Positions 26,412 to 36,141 of a DNA stretch of 64,000 bases are shown in pieces; the stretch's first letter is position 1; each line of letters starts with the position of its first letter. Source of the stretch: Avrilella dinanensis (GTDB lineage: Bacteria > Bacteroidota > Bacteroidia > Flavobacteriales > Flavobacteriaceae); the NCBI RefSeq assembly GCF_002807015.1, contig NZ_NIPO01000001.1, positions 1,563,604-1,627,603 on the forward strand, written 5' to 3'. The position numbers and the translations under genes were made by a program. Below the pieces are notes generated by a model that was not told where the DNA came from, did not search any database, and was given only the letters and a program-made list of their open reading frames with translations.

Positions 26412-29400
26412 CTATTTCTTCTTCCGATAAGCCCAATGGAAAACTTGTGGTAAAACGGTAAGTGACAGAATCATACAAATCAACAATCCTCCTACAATCA
26501 TAATGGCAAGCGGTTTCTGAATTTCGGAACCCATTCCTGATGAAAGTGCGGCAGGTAGCAAGCCTAATGAACCCATTAAGGCAATCATTACAATCGGACG
26601 GATTCGGTCATATACACCTTTTGAAACAGCGTCTTCCAGGTTCATTTTCCTGAAATTATCTTTCATTACAGCAATCAGAATAATGCTATTTATCGTATTG
26701 ACTCCGAAGAGAATGATAAACCCGATTCCTGCCGAAATTCCGAAAACCGTTCCCGTAAGCCAAAGCGAAATAAACCCTCCGATAAAAGCAAACGGAATCG
26801 TACTTGAGGCTATAAGCGTGTCTTTAATCGTTCCGAAATTGAAATACAAAAGGAATAAAATCAGTAACAAAACAGCCGGAACGATAATCGCTAACTGGTC
26901 TGTTGCCCTTTCTTTGCTTTCAAATTCTCCTGCCCAAACGACTTTGTTTTCTTCGGGAATATGAACTTTTTCGGCTACTTTGGCTTTTGCTTCTGCAATG
27001 GTACTTCCTAAATCCCGGCCTTCTATGCTAAACCCGACAGCTATGTAGCGACTACTTCCTTCACGATAAATAAAGGTTGGTCCTGTGATATAGCTGATGG
27101 TCGCTATCTCCCTCAATGGGATTTTTGTACCCGATTCGGTCGGAATGAGAATATCTCCGATTTTTTCATCGTCATCACGGTATTCTTTAGCAAAACGAAT
27201 ACGGACGTCAAACATTCGGTCTTCTTCATAGAATGTGGTAACGGCACTTCCTCCGATTGCCATTTCCACAACCGCCTGTGCATTGGCCATATCCACGCCG
27301 TACCTAGCCATTTTGTGATCGTGGAGCTGAATACGAAGCTCAGGAAGTCCAATGTTTCGGTAAACGTTCAAATCTTCGATTCCCTCCACATCTTTAATCG
27401 CATCGGCTACCTGGTCTGCATATTCTTCAAGTTTGAACAAATCATTCCCGAAAATTTTTACGACCAATGAGCTCTTAACACCAGCCACATATTCTTCTAC
27501 ATTATCCTGAATCGGTTGACTAAACCCGAAGACAATTCCCGGATAAGTCTGTAATTCCTTTCGCATTTCTTCGATAAGCTCGTCTTTTGACAGCTTGCTT
27601 TTCCATTCTTTTTCGGGATAAAGTTGGATATGAAATTCAATATTGAAAAAGCCTGTCGGGTCTGTTCCGTCATTAGGTCTTCCGACTTGGTTCAGAACGA
27701 ATTTTACTTCTTCAAAACCCCTGATTTTGTCTTTCATTTCTTTAGCCAAACGAGTAGATTCCTGAATGTTTACGCTATTCGGAAGCGTGGCTCTTACATA
27801 CAATGCTCCCTCATTCAGTTTCGGAATAAACTCTGTTCCGTAATTCATAAAACGGACTCCGCAAACAGCCAATAAAGCAATAAACCCGAAAATAGTTGCT
27901 TTTTTATGTTTTGCACTCCATTGGAATAGTGTGTACATTGAGTTTTTGAAAAACCTCGAAATGAAATTTTCTTTTTCGACAATGTTCTTACGAAGTAAAA
28001 ATCTACACATTACAGGAACATAAGTAATGCTCAAAATCAACGAACCCAAAAGAGCATAACCTAAAGTGAAAGCCAAAGGCGAAAACATTTTTCCCTCTAC
28101 TTTCTGGAAAGAGAAAATGGGAATAAGTGCGACAATCAGGATAATCTGTGCAAAAACGATGTATCCTGCCACGCTTCCTGCACTTTTTTTGATGAGCCCC
28201 GATTTGGACATTTTATTAAATGCAGGCATTCCGACTTTATGAGCCTTTTTCTCCATTGCCACAAAAACGGTTTCGACTATCACGAGCGTTCCCTCCAAAA
28301 GCAATCCGAAATCGATAGCTCCCATCGAAATCAAATTGGCAGGCAAGCCCTGAATACGCAACATCATAATGGCAAACAGGAACGAAAGTGGAATAACGGA
28401 AGCCACAATTACAGTCGTTCGCCAATTATATAGAAAGATAAAAACGATAACCGAAACGAGGAAAATTCCTTCGATAATATTTTTAGCAACGGTGCTTACG
28501 GTTGCATTTACCAATTCTGTACGGTCGATAAAAGGTTCGATTTTTACATCTTTAGGAAGAATGGTATTATTCAGTTCTTCGATTTTTTCTTTCAATCTTG
28601 GTATCACATCGTCAGGATTTTCGCCACGAAGCATAATCACAACACCCTGAACCAAATCATCTTCGTCTTGTAGTCCGACTTGTCCCAATCTTGGCTTGGC
28701 GGAAATTTCAACCTGTGCTACGTGCTTTACCAAAATCGGTGTATTGCCACGAACTTCAATCAGGATATTTTCAATGTCTTCTGTTTTTTCTAAAAGACCA
28801 ACACCACGAACCACATAAGCCTGAGCACCTCTTTCAATCACATCGCCACCTACATTGATATTACTTTTTGAAACGGCTTCATATACATCTAAAGGCGACA
28901 AATCGTAATTTGCCAATTCGGTCGGATTGATTTTGATTTCGTAAATCTTTTCTTCTCCTCCAAAACTCACAATATCTGCTATTCCCGGGACAGCTACAAG
29001 CTCTCGTTCGATAACCCAATCTTGAATGGCGGTTATCTCCTTAACGGGTCTGTTGCTTCGGATTACATAACGGAAAATCTCTCCTGTAGCTCCGTAAGGT
29101 GGCTCGATTTCTGCATCTGCTCCGTCAGGTAAATTGATTCCCTGAAGTCGGTTTGAAGCGTATTGTTGTGCATAAAAATCATCGACATCATCGTCAAAAA
29201 TTACGGTAACCACCGACAATCCGAATAAGGAAATAGAACGTACTTCCGCCTTTTTCGGAATGGTATTCATCTGCTTCATTATCGGAAGCGTCACGAATTT
29301 CTCGATTTCTTCGGCACTTCTGCCCGACCATTGCGTGATAATTCTGGCCCTGGTGTTGGTTACATCGGGAAAAGCCTCAATAGGTGTATGCTTCAGACTG

Positions 29401-29495
29401 ATAATTCCTACAACGACCAATAATCCCGTAAGGAAAAAAATGATAATTGGATTTTTCAGCGAAAAAGCAACTATATTTTGAATAAATTTTTGCAT
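26412..29495 (-). CDS. Heavy-metal efflux RND pump, CzcA/CusA family
   Basis: 1027 residues with the RND pattern: one N-terminal helix, a large periplasmic loop, helices 2-6, a second loop, helices 8-12. GLPANLISMGAIDFGLLLEG near 385 is the TM4 motif of the heavy-metal (HME) branch, with Asp and Glu in the proton path; AFPDVTNTRARI near residue 40 is also an HME marker. It moves metal cations (Cu/Ag or Zn/Co/Cd; not decidable) from periplasm or cytoplasm through a TolC channel. It is the third gene of the operon after the outer-membrane and adaptor genes; a 123-bp palindromic repeat lies in the gap to the adaptor. Confidence 0.94.
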   Translation of the reverse strand: MQKFIQNIVAFSLKNPIIIFFLTGLLVVVGIISLKHTPIEAFPDVTNTRARIITQWSGRSAEEIEKFVTLPIMKQMNTIPKKAEVRSISLFGLSVVTVIFDDDVDDFYAQQYASNRLQGINLPDGADAEIEPPYGATGEIFRYVIRSNRPVKEITAIQDWVIERELVAVPGIADIVSFGGEEKIYEIKINPTELANYDLSPLDVYEAVSKSNINVGGDVIERGAQAYVVRGVGLLEKTEDIENILIEVRGNTPILVKHVAQVEISAKPRLGQVGLQDEDDLVQGVVIMLRGENPDDVIPRLKEKIEELNNTILPKDVKIEPFIDRTELVNATVSTVAKNIIEGIFLVSVIVFIFLYNWRTTVIVASVIPLSFLFAIMMLRIQGLPANLISMGAIDFGLLLEGTLVIVETVFVAMEKKAHKVGMPAFNKMSKSGLIKKSAGSVAGYIVFAQIILIVALIPIFSFQKVEGKMFSPLAFTLGYALLGSLILSITYVPVMCRFLLRKNIVEKENFISRFFKNSMYTLFQWSAKHKKATIFGFIALLAVCGVRFMNYGTEFIPKLNEGALYVRATLPNSVNIQESTRLAKEMKDKIRGFEEVKFVLNQVGRPNDGTDPTGFFNIEFHIQLYPEKEWKSKLSKDELIEEMRKELQTYPGIVFGFSQPIQDNVEEYVAGVKSSLVVKIFGNDLFKLEEYADQVADAIKDVEGIEDLNVYRNIGLPELRIQLHDHKMARYGVDMANAQAVVEMAIGGSAVTTFYEEDRMFDVRIRFAKEYRDDDEKIGDILIPTESGTKIPLREIATISYITGPTFIYREGSSRYIAVGFSIEGRDLGSTIAEAKAKVAEKVHIPEENKVVWAGEFESKERATDQLAIIVPAVLLLILFLLYFNFGTIKDTLIASSTIPFAFIGGFISLWLTGTVFGISAGIGFIILFGVNTINSIILIAVMKDNFRKMNLEDAVSKGVYDRIRPIVMIALMGSLGLLPAALSSGMGSEIQKPLAIMIVGGLLICMILSLTVLPQVFHWAYRKKK

Positions 29496-29559
29496 CTATA
29501 TTATTGTTTAATCGTTGATTTGTTAAACCGTTTAATTGTTAAGTTTGATATAATCTTAA

Positions 29560-29682
29560 CGTCACTTCGAGTGATTTTTCGTAGAGAAACGAAGAAAAAT
29601 TGTATCGAGAAGTTTTCTGATTATTTTGGTTCTCGATACGTTTTTGTTGCATTTCATTTCACAAAAACTACTCGAACTGACG
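29560..29682 (-). repeat. Palindromic dispersed repeat, family 1, copy A
   Basis: 123 bp bounded by inverted ends CGTCACTTCGAGT and ACTCGAACTGACG, with an internal TATCGAGAA/TTCTCGATA pair. It lies between the adaptor and the CzcA/CusA genes. Other copies are at 55621, 58628 and 60370. Strand is given relative to transcription of the flanking genes. Confidence 0.9.
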
Positions 29683-29704
29683 TATGGAGATATATGAAAC
29701 TTTA

Positions 29705-30790
29705 TTAGTTAGTACCTATTTCCTCAAAAATCAACAGCTGGTTTTTGGTAATGATTTTTTCGTTTTCTTCCAATCCGCTTTCGATATAGGTTATCCCGTT
29801 TCCTTTGGTCAGTAGCGTAACTTCACGAGCTTCAATATTGCAGTCGTCTTTGTAAACCAAAACGTAATTTTTTCCGTTGAAAAACACCAAACACGAAGTC
29901 GGAACGGCTACTTTCTGCTTGTCGGTTTTTTTAAGAGCGATTATGTCGGCTATCATTCCGGGTTTTAACTTAAATCCCTCGTTATCCAATACAATGCGGG
30001 CTTTCAGCACTTTTGCATTTTCGGACAAAACCTGCGAAATCACGTCAATTTTTCCTTTGAAAATTTCGTCAGGATACGACAGTGTTTTGATTTCAACTTC
30101 CATTCCTTTGCTTATGTGGGCAATATCGGTCGAATAGATATTTGCCATAGCCCACACATTATTCAAATCGGAAATTGAAAAAAGAGGTTCTCCCTCGTTG
30201 GTTACGGTTGTTCCCGAATTGATATTTTTAGCCGTAATAATTCCCGAAGCGGGTGCTTTAATCTGAAATACGTTTTTGGTACTGCTCGCACTGTACAGGC
30301 TCAAATTGTTCTCGACCTTTTGCTTTTCGGATTCCAAAACCCGAAGATTATTCTGAGTCTCAATCAAATCCCTGTTTGACGAAATTCCGTCTTTAAACAT
30401 CTGTTCTTTTGCATTTAGATCGACTTTTGCAACTTCAATCTGTGCTTTGAGCGAACTCAATTCTGCCTGAAGCGAACTCAATTCCGTACTCTGCATTTCT
30501 GCCAAAACCTGTCCTTTGGTAACAGCGTCTCCCAAAGAAAAATACGTATTGGAAATAATTCCGTCCACAAGACTTACAAAATGCACAACCTTGTCGGGAT
30601 TGGATTCTATGCTTCCTACGAGATGAATTCCCTCCGTAACAGCTTGTTTTTCGGTCGTTGTGATTTCGGTAATGCTTTTGTTTTTTTCGTTCAGACAGAA
30701 TTTCTCTTTCTGAGCTGCCTTAAATTCTTCTCTATTCTGACAGCCCGTGAGCAACAGGATAATGGAAATCGGTAAAAAGTATTTTTTCAT
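29705..30790 (-). CDS. RND efflux periplasmic adaptor (CzcB/CusB type), lipoprotein
   Basis: 361 residues. MKKYFLPISIILLLTGCQNR is a lipoprotein signal with Cys17. The lipoyl/barrel-sandwich half-motifs flank a helical hairpin (about 105-165, LSSLQAELSSLKAQIEVAKV), followed by beta-barrel (GIITAKNINSGTTV, WAMANIYSTDIAHI) and membrane-proximal domains. This is the membrane-fusion protein joining the inner-membrane pump to TolC. No Met- or His-rich metal-binding N-terminus like that of CusB is seen. Second gene of the metal-efflux operon. Confidence 0.92.
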   Translation of the reverse strand: MKKYFLPISIILLLTGCQNREEFKAAQKEKFCLNEKNKSITEITTTEKQAVTEGIHLVGSIESNPDKVVHFVSLVDGIISNTYFSLGDAVTKGQVLAEMQSTELSSLQAELSSLKAQIEVAKVDLNAKEQMFKDGISSNRDLIETQNNLRVLESEKQKVENNLSLYSASSTKNVFQIKAPASGIITAKNINSGTTVTNEGEPLFSISDLNNVWAMANIYSTDIAHISKGMEVEIKTLSYPDEIFKGKIDVISQVLSENAKVLKARIVLDNEGFKLKPGMIADIIALKKTDKQKVAVPTSCLVFFNGKNYVLVYKDDCNIEAREVTLLTKGNGITYIESGLEENEKIITKNQLLIFEEIGTN

Positions 30791-30814
30791 AGTTACTGAA
30801 TTTATGATTTAAAA

Positions 30815-30842
30815 GCCCCTCCTTTGGAGGGGTTGGGGAGGA
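30815..30842 (-). repeat. CCCCTCC palindromic repeat, copy 1
   Basis: GCCCCTCCTTTGGAGGGG forms a hairpin and GTTGGGGAGGA follows, ending directly at the TolC-family stop codon. Related copies lie at 59471-59498 and 59577-59610. This GC-rich word stands out in an AT-rich genome. Confidence 0.85.
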
Positions 30843-32114
30843 TTAAAGGTCTTTTCCTAATGAATAATTGAGTTCTTCTGCTTTCTGATTAACTTCTTTT
30901 CGGGCTTCGAGTATGATTCTTTTGTTATTCAGATAAGCGTCCATAAAGTCGAAATATTCCAACATACTCACATTTCGGGAAGTGAAGTTTTTGGTGTAAT
31001 TTCCCAACAACAAATCTAAATCTGCTTCATAATCCGTATCGATTTTATTCAGAAAATCAATAGCCTGTTGCAATGATTTATAGGATAGAAAGATTTCGTT
31101 TTCGATAGTCAGCACCGTTTGCTCTTTCTGAACTTTGGCGTTTTCGATACTGATTTGTGCTTTTTTGATGTTTCCTTTGTTTCGATTGAAAAATGGCAAA
31201 TCGAACGATACTCCGAAACCCACAAAATCAAGCATTGTATTTCCGTTGCGGTCGTAATTCACTCCGAAAGTCAGGTCGGGAATGCGTTGTGCTTTTTCGT
31301 AAGACAGCAATTTGTTAGAATATTCTTCTTCCAATAAAGCCAATTTGTAATCGGGACGGTTTTCTTTTGCATTTTCAACAACCTGTTCAATGAAAATTGA
31401 TTGATAAGGTTTAGGGTCTTTCACAAAACCGTCATTAGTGATTTCGATAGAAACATTCGGATTTATACGAAGTAAAAGTTTTAACTCTTTCTGGATTTCG
31501 TCGGATTCCCGTGTTAATTCCAAAATTTCTTTGTTGATTTCGAGTTCCTGTGCTTTTAGTCGGATATATTCCGCCTTTGAAATATTGCCTTTGTTCAGTT
31601 GATTTTGGTAGGCATTGGTCAATATCGAAATGTTTTCAATCAGGTTTTGATGAACTTTTACCGACTGCTGAACATATTGCAATTCAGTTAGCTGGTTGCG
31701 AAGTTCGAGCTTCAGACCTCTTAACAAATCTTCAAAATACTGCTCCGCTTTTGAAACATCGACTTCCTCCAAAGCAATGAGTTTTTTGCGTTTTCCTGCC
31801 GTTTGTATGAGCTGTTGCAATTCAAAAGCGATTTGTTGATTTCTTCCGAAATTGCCCAAAAATGGAGGTGATGGCTCGACTGTGCTATTCTTCCAAAGGT
31901 TTATCTCACTTATCGAAAATTCAGGATTTGGCCATAAGCGAGCTTGAATAACCTCTGCTTTCTGACTTTCGATATTGAGCTTTTCGGAAATCAAAAGAAG
32001 ATTGTTCTGCAAAAACATTGTTTCTGCATCTTCTCGCGAGATTTTAAGTGTTTCCTGTGCCTGTAGCTGTAATCCGAAAGTTATACATACACAGAATAAA
32101 AGAATTCTTCTCAT
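30843..32114 (-). CDS. TolC-family outer-membrane efflux channel (CusC/CzcC type)
   Basis: 423 residues. A signal peptide ends at about residue 20 (LQLQAQ). Two long helical-hairpin repeats follow (about 40-220 and 245-415) with the family pattern LNIESQKAEVIQARLWPNPE near 40 and LTFGVNYDRNGNTMLDFVG near 275. The protein forms the trimeric outer-membrane duct of the metal-efflux system. First gene of the operon TolC - adaptor - CzcA/CusA; it is divergent from a two-component system with 129 bp between the starts. Confidence 0.9.
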   Translation of the reverse strand: MRRILLFCVCITFGLQLQAQETLKISREDAETMFLQNNLLLISEKLNIESQKAEVIQARLWPNPEFSISEINLWKNSTVEPSPPFLGNFGRNQQIAFELQQLIQTAGKRKKLIALEEVDVSKAEQYFEDLLRGLKLELRNQLTELQYVQQSVKVHQNLIENISILTNAYQNQLNKGNISKAEYIRLKAQELEINKEILELTRESDEIQKELKLLLRINPNVSIEITNDGFVKDPKPYQSIFIEQVVENAKENRPDYKLALLEEEYSNKLLSYEKAQRIPDLTFGVNYDRNGNTMLDFVGFGVSFDLPFFNRNKGNIKKAQISIENAKVQKEQTVLTIENEIFLSYKSLQQAIDFLNKIDTDYEADLDLLLGNYTKNFTSRNVSMLEYFDFMDAYLNNKRIILEARKEVNQKAEELNYSLGKDL

Positions 32115-32157
32115 TTTTTACAACATTTTCTAATGTTGCAAAAGTGATTTTATCGAA

Positions 32158-32194
32158 CTTAAAAAAGGCTTAAAGGATATAAAATTTGGCTTAA
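32158..32194. promoter_or_regulatory. Phased CTTAA repeats, likely response-regulator operator
   Basis: CTTAA occurs at 32158-32162, 32169-32173 and 32190-32194: spacings of 11 and 21 bp, so all three lie on one face of the helix. The first two form CTTAA-N6-CTTAA, the type of direct repeat bound by OmpR/PmrA-class regulators. It lies between the divergent efflux operon and its adjacent two-component genes. Confidence 0.55.
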
Positions 32195-32231
32195 GGCGTG
32201 TTTTTTATCATTCAATCTACACAAAGTTTTC

Positions 32232-32239
32232 TAAATTTG
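32232..32239 (+). promoter_or_regulatory. -7 promoter box directly before the response-regulator gene
   Basis: TAAATTTG, only 4 bp before the ATG at 32244. Transcription would begin at or next to the start codon, so the mRNA may be leaderless. No clear -33 box is seen. Confidence 0.4.
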
Positions 32240-32243
32240 CTCT

Positions 32244-32927
32244 ATGAGAATCTTAGTGATTGAAGACGAAATTACGCTCAACAAAAATATTTGTGAGGCA
32301 CTGTTGGCTGAAAATTTTACGGTCGAAAGTGCCTTTGATGGTTTTTTGGCGAAGAGATTTCTTAAAAAAGAAACTTTCGATTGTGTGGTAATGGATATAA
32401 ATTTACCCAAGAAAAACGGTTATGATTTGTGCGAGGAGTTCAGGGAATATAACACTCAAACTCCCATTCTCATGCTTACCGCTTTTGATGAACTTGAAGA
32501 TAAAATCAAAGGATTCGATAGTGGTGCGGATGATTATTTGACTAAGCCTTTTTTTATGAAAGAGCTGATAATGCGGATACATTCACTTATAAAAAGAAGT
32601 CAAAATAAGTCTGAGAATAGCTCTAATGAAATAATTATCGCTTCAGATATTTTCATTAATATTGCTCAAAAAAAGGTTAAAAGGCAAAATCAGGAAATAC
32701 AGCTTACGCCAAGAGAATATCAAATTTTAGTCAAACTCTGTAAGCACCCGGGAGAAATCATTTCCAAGAATGATTTAATAAAAGAAATTTGGGGAACTTC
32801 GCTTGATGTAAACACTAACACCATTGAGGTTTATGTCAATTTTTTACGCAACAAAATCGACAAACCCTTTGGGAAAAAATCTATTAAGACCAAAATTGGC
32901 TATGGGTATTATTTGGAGATAGAATGA
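32244..32927 (+). CDS. OmpR-family response regulator
   Basis: 227 residues. Receiver domain 1-120: acidic pair near residue 8 (EDE), phospho-acceptor Asp in CVVMDINLPKKNG near 51, conserved Thr in MLTAFD and Lys in DYLTKPF near 101. A winged-helix DNA-binding domain follows at 130-227 (LTPREYQILVKLCKHPG, EVYVNFLRNKID). It is the transcriptional half of the two-component system that most likely controls the divergent metal-efflux operon. It overlaps the kinase gene by 4 bp. Confidence 0.94.
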   Translation: MRILVIEDEITLNKNICEALLAENFTVESAFDGFLAKRFLKKETFDCVVMDINLPKKNGYDLCEEFREYNTQTPILMLTAFDELEDKIKGFDSGADDYLTKPFFMKELIMRIHSLIKRSQNKSENSSNEIIIASDIFINIAQKKVKRQNQEIQLTPREYQILVKLCKHPGEIISKNDLIKEIWGTSLDVNTNTIEVYVNFLRNKIDKPFGKKSIKTKIGYGYYLEIE

Positions 32928-34285
32928 AAGTCAGAAACAAAATACTCATCTACTTTTCAAGTACAGTAATAGTGCTATCGGCTCTATCGCTTGTGATTGT
33001 TTTTATTTTGTTTTCGGCACATCGCGAAGAAGAATTTCAGCAACAACAGTTTTCAAAGATTAAATATACGGTAGGTCTTGCAGAAGAATTTGGTAAAATA
33101 AGTGCAGAAGTTTCAAGGTTATTAGACAAACAGGATATACACGACTTTTATGATGAAAAAATGCTTATTTATGATAACAAGAAAAAGCTTGTTTTTTCGA
33201 GTATTGACAGTCTTGATATTATAAAGTCTAATGCTATTCTCAACAAACTTTCGGTTTCAAACAATTGGATTGAAACCAAGGAAGGCGGTTATGATTTGAT
33301 TGGAGTTTATATCGAACACAACGATAAAGGCTACTACGGAATAAGTAAAGCATACGACTACTTTGGGTATTCCAAAAAGGATTTTCTTCAAAAAGTACTT
33401 GTCGGAATTTTCCTTGCTATTGTGCTAATCGTTCTTTTGGTTTCGTTTTATTTGTCGAATATCATTGCTAAACCTATTTCTGAACTGACAAAAAAAATTG
33501 AAAATTATGACCTGCACAATGAAGAAAATCAACCTCTGCAACTCAAAACTACCACTTCTGAACTGAAAAATTTATCAGAAAAATTCAACGAGTTGCTGAA
33601 ACGCACCAATGATGCTTTTAGGTTTCAGAAACACAGCATTCAACATATTTCTCACGAACTAAAAACGCCTATTGCGGTATTGGTTTCCGAACTCGAAAAG
33701 ATTGAACAACGAGAAGATATTGAAGAAATAAAATCAGAGCTTCGCGGACAAACTAAAAGAGCAAAATCACTTGGAAATATTATCAACGTATTGCTTCAGA
33801 TTTCGAAAATCGAAACAAATCAGGAAATTACAAAAACTCCTATCAGAATTGATGAAATTATATTCAATTGTATTGTGGAGATTAATTCGCTTTATCCCGA
33901 ATTTAATTTTGAAGTACACTTCTTACCCGATAACTTAAATGAACATGTATTAAATATTGAAGCCAATGAACCGCTAATCAAACAGGCTTTTCTTAATTTA
34001 ATGATGAACGCTGTTCATTATTCAGACAATCAAAAAGGAAAAATAATTTTTGATTGTTCATTTGATGAACTTACAATCGTTATTTCAAATTCAGGAAAAA
34101 CATTATCAAAAGAGGAAAAGAAATTTCTTTTCTCTCATTTTTTTAGAGGTAAAAATGCTCAAAATCAGCAGGGTTTTGGACTTGGATTGGTGCTTGCCAA
34201 AAGAATTTTCGCTATTCACAACACTGTAATAAAATACTACTCAAAAGGAAAATCTGAAAATATTTTTGAAGTAAAAATGAAATAA
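32924..34285 (+). CDS. Sensor histidine kinase of the metal-efflux cluster
   Basis: 453 residues. Helix 1 at about 8-30, a periplasmic domain of about 130 residues, helix 2 at about 163-187 and a HAMP segment (IIAKPISELTKKIENYDL) precede the H-box HISHELKTPIAVLVSE near residue 240, N-box NLMMNAVHYSD near 362 and G-box GFGLGLVLAKRIF near 417. All catalytic boxes are intact. Cysteine and histidine clusters are not obvious in the sensor domain, so the ligand is inferred only from the adjacent efflux operon. Its start overlaps the response-regulator stop (ATGA). Confidence 0.93.
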   Translation: MKVRNKILIYFSSTVIVLSALSLVIVFILFSAHREEEFQQQQFSKIKYTVGLAEEFGKISAEVSRLLDKQDIHDFYDEKMLIYDNKKKLVFSSIDSLDIIKSNAILNKLSVSNNWIETKEGGYDLIGVYIEHNDKGYYGISKAYDYFGYSKKDFLQKVLVGIFLAIVLIVLLVSFYLSNIIAKPISELTKKIENYDLHNEENQPLQLKTTTSELKNLSEKFNELLKRTNDAFRFQKHSIQHISHELKTPIAVLVSELEKIEQREDIEEIKSELRGQTKRAKSLGNIINVLLQISKIETNQEITKTPIRIDEIIFNCIVEINSLYPEFNFEVHFLPDNLNEHVLNIEANEPLIKQAFLNLMMNAVHYSDNQKGKIIFDCSFDELTIVISNSGKTLSKEEKKFLFSHFFRGKNAQNQQGFGLGLVLAKRIFAIHNTVIKYYSKGKSENIFEVKMK

Positions 34286-34293
34286 TGATTTTA

Positions 34294-35148
34294 TTATTTC
34301 CCAAACCACTCATAATCAACGCTTTTTTCCAATTCATTTTCGACCGTATCATCTAAAAAATAAAAAAAGTCGATTCCGGTCAATTTTTCAATGCTATCCG
34401 TAGGAACAATATAATCAATAAGTGGTTTTCTTTCATTTTCTTCATGCGGAATCAAATACGCTACCATTTTATAATTCCGGTTATTTTCAAACAGAATAAT
34501 TTTATAAAAATAATCAGGAACGCTAACCTTTTCTTTTCCAATAGTTTTGAGGTTCTCTTCGAGAACCCCTCCTGTAACCACATAAACTTTTCCGTTTTTA
34601 CGGACAAAATTACGAACTCTCATTTCCAGACTGTTCCAGATTCCTGTGTTAAGCTCATATTTTTGAGGCGAAATATTCGAGGTATAAAAAGTTTCATCAT
34701 ACGCCTCTTTTGAAAATGTTCTGTCGCCTGCCGGCAAAAGATGACCTCGGGTGTAACCTGAGTTTTTATAGTTATTCCAGTGAGCCGATTCGGTACTAAC
34801 TTTCGGGTCTTGATTAAAATACGGACGTTTGTTATTTCCACCTGTGATGTGCTCTTTTTTCAATTCATACGCCACCCATTCTGCCTGCTCATGCGGTTCA
34901 GAGTAGGATAAATAATAAGTAGAATGCTCAATAATCTGGTTAGTGGTGGAAGTTGGCAAAAAATATACACTGTCCGTACTTTGATGAATCTCTTTTTCTG
35001 GGTTTTCCTTATCAAACGAAGTCGTTTCTTTATGCTGAGCCGATGATTTAAAAAAATCGAAATCTACTTTGTTCAGCACAAAAAGTACAAGAAATACTAC
35101 TGCTACAAAAATATAATATTTTTTACTTTTGGTTTTACTCCTTTTCAA
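34294..35148 (-). CDS. DNA/RNA non-specific endonuclease, membrane-anchored or secreted
   Basis: 284 residues. A basic start and one hydrophobic helix (about 10-26) export or anchor the protein. The NUC domain holds SGYTRGHLLPAGDRTFS near residue 133, in which the DRGH signature is TRGH with the catalytic His kept. NISPQKYELNTGIWNSLE, with the Mg-binding Asn, follows near 158. Relatives degrade DNA and RNA outside the cytoplasm, for phosphate or nucleotide scavenging. It is convergent with the histidine kinase, 8 bp away. Confidence 0.88.
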   Translation of the reverse strand: MKRSKTKSKKYYIFVAVVFLVLFVLNKVDFDFFKSSAQHKETTSFDKENPEKEIHQSTDSVYFLPTSTTNQIIEHSTYYLSYSEPHEQAEWVAYELKKEHITGGNNKRPYFNQDPKVSTESAHWNNYKNSGYTRGHLLPAGDRTFSKEAYDETFYTSNISPQKYELNTGIWNSLEMRVRNFVRKNGKVYVVTGGVLEENLKTIGKEKVSVPDYFYKIILFENNRNYKMVAYLIPHEENERKPLIDYIVPTDSIEKLTGIDFFYFLDDTVENELEKSVDYEWFGK

Positions 35149-35268
35149 AGCTGTTGAATTTTATCTCACAAAACTACAATTTATTTTTTGTCTTGCAAGA
35201 ACATAATTTATTCCTATATTTTTTAGCCAATCACATAATTTTTCGTAATTTTATAGTAACTAAATCAC

Positions 35269-36132
35269 ATGTCAAAAATGAGTAAAATACTTTTCCCTAC
35301 CGACTTTTCAGAACCTGCCAACAATGCTTTTATTTATGCGTTGAACTTGGCAAAAGCGACTGATGCTGAATTATTTGTATTAAATTGTTACGAAATGGTT
35401 GTGCTGTCCACCACCAGCACAGGCAATCCCGAAATGGTACAGGAAATGTATCAATCCATTGAGCTGAATCATTTTGAACGATTTAAAGAGCAAGTTCCTC
35501 TGATGCGAAAAACCGCTGAAGAACATGGGCTTTCTGATGTGAAAATGACTTTTTTGTTTGAAGAAGGTCTTTTGCAAGGTGTAATCCGAAAAATTATTGA
35601 CGAAGAAGGTATTGATTATATCGTGATGGGAACAAATGGTGCTAATTCACTGGAAAAAAAACTATTAGGTTCTAATACCGTAAATATCATGAACAAAATT
35701 GATATTCCGATACTGTCTGTACCGAATGAGGCTAAATTTTCAGACTCTAAAATCAAAACTATCGGTTTTGCAACTATGCTCAGAGAATCTGACAAAAAAG
35801 GTATTTACACCATTGCTAAAATCGCAGAAAAACTTGGGGCAGATTTTAAATGTCTGCACGTATTGCGGGACGAAAAAAGCGATTATGACGAAATACTGAA
35901 CGCCTGGGTAGCCGAATTTGCCCCGCTTGGGGTTACTTTCCATACTGTTTTGAACAGAGATTTAGAACAAAGCGTCTTTTTCTTTATTGACGAATACGGC
36001 ATAGATGTGATGTGTATCGTAAAAAGACAAATGAATTTCTTTGAAAAACTATTCAGTTCCAGTCTGAGCAAAAAACTGGCTTATCATTCTTATGTTCCGG
36101 TTTTTGTACTGAGAGAAGAAAAAATTAATTAG
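35269..36132 (+). CDS. Universal stress protein with two Usp domains
   Basis: 287 residues. Domain 1 (about 4-150) starts KILFPTDFSEPANNAFIYAL and holds the ATP-site GTNGANSLEKKLLGSNT. Domain 2 (about 160-285) is more diverged and lacks a clear G-2x-G-9x-G(S/T) loop, so only the first domain is likely to bind nucleotide. A second ATG three codons downstream (35278) is an equally possible start. Such tandem Usp proteins are cytoplasmic and induced by stress; the specific role is unknown. Confidence 0.88.
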   Translation: MSKMSKILFPTDFSEPANNAFIYALNLAKATDAELFVLNCYEMVVLSTTSTGNPEMVQEMYQSIELNHFERFKEQVPLMRKTAEEHGLSDVKMTFLFEEGLLQGVIRKIIDEEGIDYIVMGTNGANSLEKKLLGSNTVNIMNKIDIPILSVPNEAKFSDSKIKTIGFATMLRESDKKGIYTIAKIAEKLGADFKCLHVLRDEKSDYDEILNAWVAEFAPLGVTFHTVLNRDLEQSVFFFIDEYGIDVMCIVKRQMNFFEKLFSSSLSKKLAYHSYVPVFVLREEKIN

Positions 36133-36141
36133 CAAATTGAG

